NCBI GenBank assembly: GCA_947648905.1
Contig: CANSPP010000002.1
Location: 62,001-126,000, forward strand
Direction: 5' to 3'
Length of the DNA stretch: 64,000 nucleotides
Source of the DNA: an uncultured Clostridium sp.
GTDB taxonomy: Bacteria; Bacillota; Clostridia; TANB77; CAG-508
Position 1 is the stretch's first letter. Each line of letters opens with the position of its first letter. Both the position numbers and the translations under genes were made by a program. The notes under the pieces were generated by a model. The model was not told where the DNA came from and did not search any database. It saw only the letters and a list, made by a program, of their open reading frames with translations. Shown here piece after piece: positions 35,043-43,120 of the stretch.

Positions 35043-36899
35043 ATGAAAACTTTAGAAGAACTTCATAAAATTAGAGAAGAAAAAAGAAAAGAACTAGAAT
35101 TAAGAGTAAATACTAAAGCAGATACAAGAGAAAAACACATTTTAGTATGTCACGGAACAGGGTGTACATCTTCTAAATCACCTGAAATTCTAGACAATTT
35201 TAAAAGAATATTAAAAGAAAAGAACATAGAAAATGTAAGAGTAATAAAAACAGGATGTTTTGGATTATGTGCAAAAGGTCCAATTGTAATAATAAGACCT
35301 GAAGACACTTTTTATGCGAATGTAACACCAAATGACTGCGAAGAAATTATTCAAACACATATAGTAGAAGGAAAAAATGTAGAAAGACTACTTTGCAAAG
35401 ATATTGATGGAAAAAGAGTAAATAGTTTAGATGAACTATCATTCTACAAAAAACAAAAAAGAATTGCACTAAAAAATTGTGGTGTAATAAATCCAGAGAA
35501 CATTGATGAATATCTAGCTTTTGACGGATATAAAGCCTTAGAAAAATGTTTAAAAGAATTATCACAAGATGATGTAATAAAAACAATAATAGATTCAGGT
35601 TTACGTGGAAGAGGTGGAGCAGGTTTCCCTACAGGAAAGAAATGGGAACTTACAAAAGCATCAGAAGGTGAACAGAAATATGTTGTTTGTAATGCAGATG
35701 AAGGAGACCCAGGGGCATTTATGGATAGAAGCATATTAGAAGGAGACCCACATTCTGTTTTAGAAGCAATGGCAATTGCAGCATATTGCATAGGTGCAAA
35801 TAAGGGATACATATATGTAAGAGCAGAATATCCAATAGCTGTAAAAAGATTAGAAATAGCAATAAACCAAGCAAGAGAATACGGGATTTTAGGAAAGAAT
35901 ATTTTTGATACAAACTTTGATTTTGATATAGAAATAAGACTAGGTGCAGGAGCATTTGTATGTGGAGAAGAAACAGCACTATTAGAATCAATTGAAGGAA
36001 GAAGAGGACAACCAAGAGTAAAACCACCATATCCAGCACAATCAGGATTATGGGGAAAACCAACTTTAATAAATAATGTTGAAACATATGCAAATATAGC
36101 TCAAATAATTCTAAATGGAGCAGATTGGTATTCATCAATAGGAACAGAAAATTCAAAAGGAACAAAGGTATTTGCATTAGGAGGAAATGTAAATAATATT
36201 GGACTAGTAGAAGTACCTATGGGAACAACTTTAAGAGAAATTGTTTATGACATAGGTGGAGGAATTCCAAATGGTAGAGAATTTAAAGCTGCGCAAACTG
36301 GTGGACCATCAGGTGGCTGTATTCCAAAAGAACATTTAGATACTCCAATTGATTATGAGTCTTTAAAAGAAATTGGCTCTATGATGGGGTCTGGTGGATT
36401 AATTGTTATGGATGATACAAAATGTATGGTATCACTTGCAAAATTCTATTTAGAATTTACTGTTAGCGAAAGCTGTGGTAAATGTACTCCTTGCAGAATT
36501 GGAACTAAAAGAATGTTAGAAATATTAGAAAAACTATGTAATGGAGAAGGTACAGAATTAGACGTGTACAGACTAGAAAAGCTTGCAGCAAATATTCAAA
36601 AATCAAGTATATGTGGTTTAGGTCAAAGTGCTCCAAACCCAGTTATTAGTACTTTAAAATATTTTAGAGAAGAATTTAGAGAACATTCAACACAAAAAGT
36701 ATGTAGAGCTTTGGAATGTAAAGCTATGTCAAAAATAACTGTAAATGAAGAAAAGTGTAAAGGTTGCGGCTTATGCCAAAAACATTGCCCTGTGGATGCA
36801 ATCAAGGGAGAAGGAAGAGATAAAAGAGTTATTGACCAAGATAAATGTATTAAGTGTGGTACTTGCCTAGCAAGTTGTCCATTTAAGGCAATAGGGTAA
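35043..36899 (+). CDS. hydB: NuoF-like flavin subunit of a trimeric [FeFe]-hydrogenase
   Basis: This 618-residue subunit has a thioredoxin-like [2Fe-2S] domain (about 1-110, LVCHGTGC...GCFGLCAKGP). The NADH/FMN-binding core follows: GLRGRGGAGFPTGKKW near 185, CNADEGDPGAFMDR and GAGAFVCGEETALLES near 300. Then comes a [4Fe-4S] site SCGKCTPCRIG near 480. The C-terminus holds two ferredoxin-type clusters (CKGCGLCQKHCP and CIKCGTCLASCP). The order is that of HydB of electron-bifurcating hydrogenases, which couple NADH and reduced ferredoxin oxidation to hydrogen production. Bifurcation is inferred from the architecture and operon, not shown. Confidence 0.9.
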   Translation: MKTLEELHKIREEKRKELELRVNTKADTREKHILVCHGTGCTSSKSPEILDNFKRILKEKNIENVRVIKTGCFGLCAKGPIVIIRPEDTFYANVTPNDCEEIIQTHIVEGKNVERLLCKDIDGKRVNSLDELSFYKKQKRIALKNCGVINPENIDEYLAFDGYKALEKCLKELSQDDVIKTIIDSGLRGRGGAGFPTGKKWELTKASEGEQKYVVCNADEGDPGAFMDRSILEGDPHSVLEAMAIAAYCIGANKGYIYVRAEYPIAVKRLEIAINQAREYGILGKNIFDTNFDFDIEIRLGAGAFVCGEETALLESIEGRRGQPRVKPPYPAQSGLWGKPTLINNVETYANIAQIILNGADWYSSIGTENSKGTKVFALGGNVNNIGLVEVPMGTTLREIVYDIGGGIPNGREFKAAQTGGPSGGCIPKEHLDTPIDYESLKEIGSMMGSGGLIVMDDTKCMVSLAKFYLEFTVSESCGKCTPCRIGTKRMLEILEKLCNGEGTELDVYRLEKLAANIQKSSICGLGQSAPNPVISTLKYFREEFREHSTQKVCRALECKAMSKITVNEEKCKGCGLCQKHCPVDAIKGEGRDKRVIDQDKCIKCGTCLASCPFKAIG

Positions 36900-36928
36900 T
36901 TTTTAAAATAATAATAGGAGGAAAAGTA

Positions 36929-38686
36929 ATGGAAGAAAATTTAGTTACTTTAACAATAGATGGGCAAGAAGTAAAAGCAAAAAAAGGAACAACAATTCTA
37001 CAAGCAGCAAGACAAGCAGGAATAGATATTCCAACATTGTGTTTCTTAAAAGAAATTAACGAGGTCGGAGATTGCAGAATGTGTATTGTAGAGGTAGAAG
37101 GTAGACGTGGTTTTGCAACATCTTGTATTCAAAAAATAGAAGAAGGAATGGTAGTACATACACATACACCAGCAGTAATGGAAGCAAGACATACAATATT
37201 AGATTTAATAATATCAAATCACGCAAAAGATTGCTTAACTTGTACACGTTCAGGAAACTGTGAATTACAAGAGTTAGCTACAAAATTCAACATTTCAAAA
37301 ATAGAATTTGAAGGGGAAAGAGCAGAACACAAAGTTGACGACTTATCTCCATCAATTGTGAGAGATTTTAATAAATGTATTTTATGTAGAAGATGTGTGG
37401 CAACTTGTAAAAATGTACAAAAAATAGGGGCTATAGATTGTGTTAATAGAGGTTTTGACTCTTGCATTTCAACAGTAGGAAATTTGAGTTTGAATGACGT
37501 AAACTGTACATTTTGTGGTCAATGTATAGAGGCTTGCCCAACAGGAGCATTACACGAAAAAGAAACAATAGATGAATTATGGTTAAAACTAAAAGACCCA
37601 GAAACAGTTGTGTTAGTCCAAACAGCACCAGCAGTTAGAGTTGGCCTAGGAGAAGAATTTGGAATGCCAATTGGCACAAATGTTACTAAAAAAATGGTAA
37701 CAGCATTAAAAAGATTAGGATTTGATAAAGTATTTGACACAAACACAGGTGCTGACCTTACAATTATGGAAGAAGCAGCAGAATTTGTAGAAAGATTTAC
37801 AGAAAATGATAATTTACCAATGTTAACATCTTGCTGTCCAGCTTGGATTAAATTTATAGAAAGTTATTATCCAGAGCTGTTGCCAAACTTATCAAGTTGT
37901 AAATCACCACATCAAATGTTTGGAGCAATATTAAAAACTTATTATGCTAAAAAAGAAGGAATTGACCCTGAAAAAATTTATACAGTATCAGTAATGCCTT
38001 GTATTGCTAAAAAATTTGAACGCACACGCCAAGAAATGAAAAATAACCAGCTTTTAGATGTAGACAATGTAATTACTACTCGTGAACTTGCAAGAATGAT
38101 TAAACAAGCAAATATAGACTTTGATAAATTAGAAGACAGCGACTTTGACGCTCCAATGGGAGAAGCAACAGGTGGAGGAGCAATCTTTGGAACAACAGGC
38201 GGAGTTATGGAAGCAGCACTAAGAACAGCACAAGATACATTAACAGGAGAAAGCTTAGAAAAAATCGATTTTGAACAAGTTCGTGGTGGAGATGGAATAA
38301 AAAGAGCAACTGTAAATATTGCAGGAAAAGACGTTAAAATAGTTGTAGCAAGTGGATTAGCTAATGCTAGAACAATATTGGATGAAATAAAGTCAGGAAA
38401 AGCAGATTATAAATTTGTGGAAATAATGGCTTGCCCAGGTGGATGTGTTATGGGTGGAGGTCAACCTATTAAAAGTTCTAAGACAATTTCAGATGTGGAT
38501 GTTAGAAAGTTAAGGGCTGATAGTTTGTATTCTATTGATGAAAAGAGTACTATTAGGAAGTGCCACGAAAGTCCAGTGATGAAGAAGTTGTATACAGAGT
38601 TTTTGGAAGAACCTGGTAGCTATAGGGCTCATAAATTGCTACATACGCATTATAATAAAAGAGATAAGTATAAATTGGATAAATAA
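36929..38686 (+). CDS. hydA: [FeFe]-hydrogenase catalytic subunit
   Basis: The product has 585 residues. A plant-type [2Fe-2S] ferredoxin domain (about 1-80) is followed by a His-ligated [4Fe-4S] site (HAKDCLTCTRSGNCELQ) and two [4Fe-4S] clusters (CILCRRCVATC and CTFCGQCIEACP). The H-cluster domain carries its three motifs: TSCCPAW near 300, MPCIAKKFE near 356 and MACPGGCVMGGGQP near 498. The enzyme forms H2 from protons. TSCCPAW, in place of TSCSPGW, is typical of the multimeric bifurcating type. Maturases HydE, HydF and HydG are not in this window. It is the last gene of the operon, followed by a long hairpin. Confidence 0.93.
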   Translation: MEENLVTLTIDGQEVKAKKGTTILQAARQAGIDIPTLCFLKEINEVGDCRMCIVEVEGRRGFATSCIQKIEEGMVVHTHTPAVMEARHTILDLIISNHAKDCLTCTRSGNCELQELATKFNISKIEFEGERAEHKVDDLSPSIVRDFNKCILCRRCVATCKNVQKIGAIDCVNRGFDSCISTVGNLSLNDVNCTFCGQCIEACPTGALHEKETIDELWLKLKDPETVVLVQTAPAVRVGLGEEFGMPIGTNVTKKMVTALKRLGFDKVFDTNTGADLTIMEEAAEFVERFTENDNLPMLTSCCPAWIKFIESYYPELLPNLSSCKSPHQMFGAILKTYYAKKEGIDPEKIYTVSVMPCIAKKFERTRQEMKNNQLLDVDNVITTRELARMIKQANIDFDKLEDSDFDAPMGEATGGGAIFGTTGGVMEAALRTAQDTLTGESLEKIDFEQVRGGDGIKRATVNIAGKDVKIVVASGLANARTILDEIKSGKADYKFVEIMACPGGCVMGGGQPIKSSKTISDVDVRKLRADSLYSIDEKSTIRKCHESPVMKKLYTEFLEEPGSYRAHKLLHTHYNKRDKYKLDK

Positions 38687-38692
38687 AACGAT

Positions 38693-38874
38693 AAAAAGCA
38701 TATTATAATATTTTCAAAAGTTTTTCTGTCAGAATATTTTTTATAGCAATTGTAACCAAATAATTTAGGCACCTCTCAAAGCGAGTTTGAGATTCTCCTA
38801 AATTATTTGATAACATTTGCTAATTACAAAATATTTTCCGTTCAAACTTTTTTAATATTATAATATGCTTTTTT
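38693..38874. repeat. long imperfect fold-back element (about 180 bp) after hydA
   Basis: The outer arms AAAAAGCATATTATAATATT and AATATTATAATATGCTTTTTT enclose successive matching blocks: AAAAGTTT with AAACTTTT, AAATAATTTAGG with CCTAAATTATTT, and CTCAAA with TTTGAG at the tip. The whole stretch can fold into one long hairpin. It may be a MITE-like element or a structured 3' end of the hydrogenase mRNA; it also supplies a T-run for termination. Confidence 0.65.
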
Positions 38875-38898
38875 ATTAAAATTTAAAATAATATTTAA

Positions 38899-38997
38899 TT
38901 ATCTGCAGTTGTTGTTTTGTCTTTCATTGTTGTTGTTATTGTTGTTTTGATTATTTCTGTTTTGGTTATTTTTGTTTTCTTTATTTTTCTTTGACAT
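38899..38997 (-). CDS. very small Asn-rich protein
   Basis: A 32-residue frame starts at an ATG (38997) preceded by GGAGGTG nine bases upstream and ends at a TAA. The product is MSKKNKENKNNQNRNN followed by more Asn/Gln and a final NNNCR. About half the residues are Asn. The good ribosome binding site and clean frame support a real gene, and similar tiny Asn-rich proteins are, as I recall, common in Clostridia. The function is unknown. An ORF caller with a length cutoff would miss it. Confidence 0.5.
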   Translation of the reverse strand: MSKKNKENKNNQNRNNQNNNNNNNERQNNNCR

Positions 38998-39129
38998 TGA
39001 AAAGCACCTCCATCAAAATCTTAATTTTATTATTTGCAAAAAAAATAAAATTATTCAACTATTAATTTGTTTTTTCATATTATTTGTTATATAATAGTTG
39101 CGGAGCAAATTAAAAGGAAGTGTTAAATA

Positions 39130-40530
39130 ATGGAATTTAAAAATAAAAAATTAGAAGAATTTAATAAAAATCTATTTAACAAAAAAGTAGCAATTATTGG
39201 CTTAGGTGTAAGTAATATACCTTTAATTGATTATATGTATGATAAAAAAGCGAAAGTAACTGTATTTGATGACAGAGAAGAAGATAAAATACCAAAAGAA
39301 ATTATGGACAAAATAAAAGAATATAAATTTGAATTTTCTTTTGGAAAGGATAATTTATCAAAATTAAAAAATTTCGACATAATATTCCGTTCGCCAAGTT
39401 GTATGCCAACAAGACCAGAATTAGAAGAAGAGGCAAAAAATGGGGCAATAGTAACAACTGAAATAGAAATGCTTATGCAAATGTGTCCTGCAAAAATCAT
39501 AGGTGTTACAGGAAGCGATGGAAAAACTACAACAACAAGTTTAATTTATGCAATTTTAAAAAAAGCAGGATATAATACATATTTAGGTGGAAATATTGGA
39601 ACACCTTTATTTACAAAGTTAGAGGAAATGACGCCAGAAGATGTTGTTGTTTTAGAATTAAGTAGTTTTCAGTTGATGGGAATGAAAATTAGTCCACATA
39701 TAGGTGTTATTACTAATATTACTCCAAATCATTTAAATATACATAAAGATTATCAAGAGTATATAGATGCTAAAAAGAATATATTTAAATATCAAAATGA
39801 AAATGATATAGTGATTTTAAATTATGATAATGAAATTACTAGAAATTCAGCAAAAGAAGCTATGTCAAAAGTAGTGTTTTTCAGTCATAAAGAAAAATTG
39901 GAAAATGGATTTATAGTTGATGGAAAAATTATAAAAAGATGTGAAGATGATATAAGAAAGCATATTATAGAGACAAAAGATATTGTATTAAGAGGAGAGC
40001 ATAACTACGAAAATGTTGCAACAGCATTGGCGGCAACAGCAACTTTAGTAAATGAAGATGTGGCAGTAGAGGCTATAAAAGAATTTAAACCAGTAGAGCA
40101 CAGAATAGAGTTTATAAAAGAAATAAATAAAGTAAAATGGTATAATGATTCTGTTAGCTCTTCTCCAACTAGAACAATTGCTGGACTTAATTCATTTGAT
40201 GAAGAAATTGTACTTATTGCAGGTGGTTATGATAAAAATTTAGATTATACACCAATTGCAAAACCAATTGTAGAAAAAGTAAAAAAATTAATTTTGATAG
40301 GGCAAACATCAGGAAAAATATATGATTGCGTAAAAGAAGAAGCAGAAAAGCAAAATACTAAAATAGATATTTATATGTGTAATACGTTAGAAGAAACTGT
40401 AAATCTTGCAAAAAGAGTTGCAAAACCACATCAAGTTGTATTATTTTCTCCTGCTAGTGCAAGTTTTGATATGTTTAAGAACTTTGCAGATAGGGGAGAG
40501 CAATTTAAAAAATTAGTAAATGAATTATAA
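39130..40530 (+). CDS. murD: UDP-N-acetylmuramoyl-L-alanine--D-glutamate ligase
   Basis: This 466-residue cytosolic enzyme adds D-glutamate to UDP-MurNAc-L-Ala in peptidoglycan precursor synthesis. Visible Mur-ligase features are an N-terminal Rossmann part (KVAIIGLGVSNIPLIDYM), the ATP-binding loop GVTGSDGKTTTTSL near residue 130, ELSSFQL, NITPNHLNIH, and RGEHNYENVATALAA in the central domain. The late VEHRIEFIKEINKVKWYNDSVSSSPTRT segment is MurD-specific. The length is normal. It is isolated from the usual dcw cluster: its neighbours are a hydrogenase operon and a spore-type small gene. Confidence 0.93.
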   Translation: MEFKNKKLEEFNKNLFNKKVAIIGLGVSNIPLIDYMYDKKAKVTVFDDREEDKIPKEIMDKIKEYKFEFSFGKDNLSKLKNFDIIFRSPSCMPTRPELEEEAKNGAIVTTEIEMLMQMCPAKIIGVTGSDGKTTTTSLIYAILKKAGYNTYLGGNIGTPLFTKLEEMTPEDVVVLELSSFQLMGMKISPHIGVITNITPNHLNIHKDYQEYIDAKKNIFKYQNENDIVILNYDNEITRNSAKEAMSKVVFFSHKEKLENGFIVDGKIIKRCEDDIRKHIIETKDIVLRGEHNYENVATALAATATLVNEDVAVEAIKEFKPVEHRIEFIKEINKVKWYNDSVSSSPTRTIAGLNSFDEEIVLIAGGYDKNLDYTPIAKPIVEKVKKLILIGQTSGKIYDCVKEEAEKQNTKIDIYMCNTLEETVNLAKRVAKPHQVVLFSPASASFDMFKNFADRGEQFKKLVNEL

Positions 40531-40540
40531 TCACATATTC

Positions 40541-40585
40541 AAAAAAATCTCCATATTATATATAAAATAATGAGGAGGTTTTTTT
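40541..40585 (+). terminator. murD terminator that contains the next gene's ribosome binding site
   Basis: AAAAAAATCTCC (40541-40552) pairs over 12 bp (one T-G wobble) with GGAGGTTTTTTT (40574-40585). The GGAGG in the 3' arm is the Shine-Dalgarno of the gene at 40588, as at cwlJ. Confidence 0.75.
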
Positions 40586-40587
40586 AT

Positions 40588-41160
40588 ATGTATCAAAATG
40601 AATCAGTAAATGATTACATAAGAAGCATTTTAGGATATCCAACTACAAATTCAATGTATATAGATAATACTCAAATGGACTATTCTATGATGAACCAACA
40701 GCCAAGCATAAATGAGGATTTAGAAAGCTGTTATCCAGAGATTTATAGAATAATTTATCCAATGGTAACACAAAGATGTTCTAGAATTACAGAACCTGTT
40801 ACAAGAGAGCTAATTGACAGTATGACAGATGAAATTTATTCAGCAGTAGAAGTAACTAATGAAGTTCAATTGAATATTAATTTACAAAATACAACCACAA
40901 CAACTAGACCAGAAAATAGAACTACAGTTACTAAAGATTTAAACAAAAGAGAGCCAGCAAGAGAAGATAGAAGTGAAGATAGGCAATTCCGAAGAAATAG
41001 TACTTTACAAGATTTAATTAGAATATTACTTATTAGAGAGCTTTTAAATAGACCAGGAAGACATAGACCAAGACCACCATTTCCAGGAGGTCCAGGAAGG
41101 CCACCATTTCCTGGTAGACCACCAATGATGCCAAGAGATTATGATATTTATGAACAATAA
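40588..41160 (+). CDS. hypothetical protein with Pro/Arg-rich tail
   Basis: This 190-residue protein has a helical segment with an ESCYPEIYRIIYPMVTQRCSRI core (two cysteines) and TRELIDSMTDEIYSAVE. A Thr-rich linker follows, then a charged helix (LQDLIRILLIRELLNRPGR) and a proline/glycine/arginine tail with repeated PPFPGGPGRPPFPGRPP units. The tail and the cysteine-containing head recall spore-coat-like proteins, but I cannot assign a family. The start at 40588 is set by GAGGAGG, which is itself in the terminator stem of murD. An ATG at 40570 lies before that site. Confidence 0.55.
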   Translation: MYQNESVNDYIRSILGYPTTNSMYIDNTQMDYSMMNQQPSINEDLESCYPEIYRIIYPMVTQRCSRITEPVTRELIDSMTDEIYSAVEVTNEVQLNINLQNTTTTTRPENRTTVTKDLNKREPAREDRSEDRQFRRNSTLQDLIRILLIRELLNRPGRHRPRPPFPGGPGRPPFPGRPPMMPRDYDIYEQ

Positions 41161-41165
41161 GAATT

Positions 41166-41197
41166 AAGGAAGAAACTAAAATTTAGTTTCTTCCTTT
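41166..41197 (+). terminator. rho-independent terminator
   Basis: AAGGAAGAAACTAAA and TTTAGTTTCTTCCTT form a 15-bp stem right after the gene stop. Confidence 0.8.
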
Positions 41198-41213
41198 AAA
41201 TTATGTGAACAAA

Positions 41214-41243
41214 TTGTACAAATTTAGAAAAATGTGGTATAAT
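41214..41243 (+). promoter_or_regulatory. promoter of the kinase/ParB-like fusion gene
   Basis: TTGTAC (41214-41219) and TGGTATAAT, an extended -10 with TATAAT at 41238-41243, are 18 bases apart. Confidence 0.7.
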
Positions 41244-41279
41244 TAATATGTTAGAACTCTAATAAAGGGGGATAAGAAT

Positions 41280-42476
41280 ATGAATAAAGAAGTAATAAAA
41301 AATAAAATAATAGCAATATCAGGTCAACCTGTCACAGGAAAATCAACTACAATAAAAACATTAAAAAACAAGCTTTTAGAACAAGGTTACAAAGAAGAAA
41401 ATATACACACAATATCAACAGGGGAACAATTCAGAAAATATTTTAATACAATGGTGGAATTTATAAAAAATTTAGATAATCCCGATAAATTAGAAAAAAC
41501 AAAAGAAATGGAAACAATAATGAAAAGTTCTGAATCAAGAAACGCATTTATTAAATCACTAATAGAATTAAAAGATGCAAAAATAGATTTATCTAAATTT
41601 TCAGTTGAACAAGCTAATAGTCTAAAAGAACTTAATGAAGTAAGACAAATAATAGATAATTTGATAGATGAAGATATCAAACAAAAAGGAATTGAAATAA
41701 ATCAAGAAGAACGACCAAATGATATATGGATTTTTGATTCAAGGCTAGCTTTTCATAATATTCCAGAAGCATTTTCTGTTAGACTAACTTCAAATCCTGA
41801 GGTAGCAGCTCAAAGGGTATTCAATGACCAAACAAGAGGAAAAGAAGATAAATACAAAACAGTGAAGGAAGCCTTAGTAGCAAGAGAAAATAGAAGAAAA
41901 GGTGAACAGGAAAGATACAAAAAGAGATATGGTGTGGATTTAGAAGATGATAAAAATTATGATTTAATAATAGACACATCTTATTCAAAACCAGAAGATA
42001 TAGCAGACACAATAGTTACTTGCCTAGATAGATATAAAGAAAATAAAAAATTTGCACAAAAATGGGCAAGCCCTAAAATATTTCTTCCGCTTCAAGGTGA
42101 ACGTGAAACAGGTAATGGATTTAACGATGTACTAAGTAGTATAGCAGAATTTGGATATATACCAAGTGAAGCAATTGAAACTGTTGAAGTTGATGGACGT
42201 CAATATATAATAGAAGGTCATCATAGAAATTTTGCTTTAGCATCTTTAGGAAAAACATTAGTGCCATATGAAGTGTTAGCAAAAGATGATGAAGAAGTTC
42301 CAATTTATAAGGGCGCAACAGCTAGACAAAGAGCAGAAAGTCTAGAAAAACTATATTTAACAGGACATGAGCAATTTATCGAATTTGGAGAAAATGGAAA
42401 AACTTTTTCTTATAAAGATATCTATCCAGATGTGTATGATAAATTTAATAAAGAAAAAGAAGATTCTGAACGTTAA
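41280..42476 (+). CDS. fusion of a cytidylate-kinase-like P-loop domain and a ParB/sulfiredoxin-like domain
   Basis: This 398-residue protein has a P-loop ISGQPVTGKSTTI at about residues 13-25. A nucleotide-kinase-like body follows, with DIWIFDSRLAFHNIPEAFSVRLTSNPEVAAQRV near 145-180 and an Arg-rich lid ARENRRKGEQERYKKRYG near 200. Residues about 255-345 carry a ParB-like strand and signature: IPSEAIETVEVDGRQYIIEGHHRNFALASLG, where GHHR is the position of the ParB/SerK GHHR nucleotide-binding motif. The combination suggests nucleotide or small-molecule phosphorylation, but no reaction can be assigned. The kinase half has a large helical insert (about 60-140). It is monocistronic. Confidence 0.7.
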   Translation: MNKEVIKNKIIAISGQPVTGKSTTIKTLKNKLLEQGYKEENIHTISTGEQFRKYFNTMVEFIKNLDNPDKLEKTKEMETIMKSSESRNAFIKSLIELKDAKIDLSKFSVEQANSLKELNEVRQIIDNLIDEDIKQKGIEINQEERPNDIWIFDSRLAFHNIPEAFSVRLTSNPEVAAQRVFNDQTRGKEDKYKTVKEALVARENRRKGEQERYKKRYGVDLEDDKNYDLIIDTSYSKPEDIADTIVTCLDRYKENKKFAQKWASPKIFLPLQGERETGNGFNDVLSSIAEFGYIPSEAIETVEVDGRQYIIEGHHRNFALASLGKTLVPYEVLAKDDEEVPIYKGATARQRAESLEKLYLTGHEQFIEFGENGKTFSYKDIYPDVYDKFNKEKEDSER

Positions 42477-42484
42477 TTATTGAA

Positions 42485-42522
42485 TAAAAATGGATATATT
42501 TGAAAAAATATTTTCCATTTTT
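42485..42522 (+). terminator. rho-independent terminator
   Basis: AAAATGGATATATTT and a complementary AATATTTTCCATTTT form a stem leading into a T-rich tract. Confidence 0.6.
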
Positions 42523-42609
42523 TTCTTTTTCTTCTTAATTTTTTTCGAATATAATTTTTTAATTTACAAACAATAAAATTATAAAACTTTGAAAGGTGGT
42601 AAATTAAAA

Positions 42610-43056
42610 ATGAAAGTTAAAGATTGTATGTGTAGCGATGTTTGCTGCGTAAAACCAGAAACAAAAATTAGTGAGGTTGCAAAGTTAATGTCAGAACATC
42701 ATATTGGTTGTATACCAGTATGTGATACAAACAATTGCATTTGTGGAATTGTAACAGATAGAGACGTTTTACTTCGTTCAGTATGCTGTAATAAAGATGC
42801 AAATACAACACCAATTAGTGATATTATGACCTGTAATGTATGTACTTGTAAAGAAGATGACGAAATGTCAAATGCAGAATCAAAAATGGGGCAAAACCAA
42901 ATAAGAAGATTACCAGTATGTGATAAAGATAACAAGGTAATAGGAATTTTAACAATAGGGGATTTAGCACAAAATGGTCAAACATTAGGAAACCAAGAAG
43001 TTTGTACTACAATTGAAAATATTTGTAATTGTCATTCACACAAAAACGCTGAATAA
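42610..43056 (+). CDS. CBS-domain pair protein
   Basis: This 148-residue protein is little more than two CBS domains. The first is KVKDCMCSDVCCVKPETKISEVAKLMSEHHIGCIPV...GIVTDRDVLLR; the second is DIMTCNVCTCKEDDEMSNAE...QIRRLPVCDKDNKVIGILTIGDLA. CBS pairs bind adenosine nucleotides and regulate partners. It is notably rich in cysteine (about 14), including CxCxC-like clusters near the C-terminus, so metal or redox sensing is possible. The ATG at 42610 follows AAAGGTGGT; a TTG at 42589 is upstream of that site. Confidence 0.85.
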   Translation: MKVKDCMCSDVCCVKPETKISEVAKLMSEHHIGCIPVCDTNNCICGIVTDRDVLLRSVCCNKDANTTPISDIMTCNVCTCKEDDEMSNAESKMGQNQIRRLPVCDKDNKVIGILTIGDLAQNGQTLGNQEVCTTIENICNCHSHKNAE

Positions 43057-43064
43057 GAAATAGG

Positions 43065-43090
43065 GGAGACGGATATTATTCCGTCTCTTT
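43065..43090 (+). terminator. rho-independent terminator
   Basis: GAGACGGA and TCCGTCTC pair across a short loop, followed by TTTG. Confidence 0.75.
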
Positions 43091-43120
43091 GCATATAATA
43101 AGACTGATAGGAGGATATAA

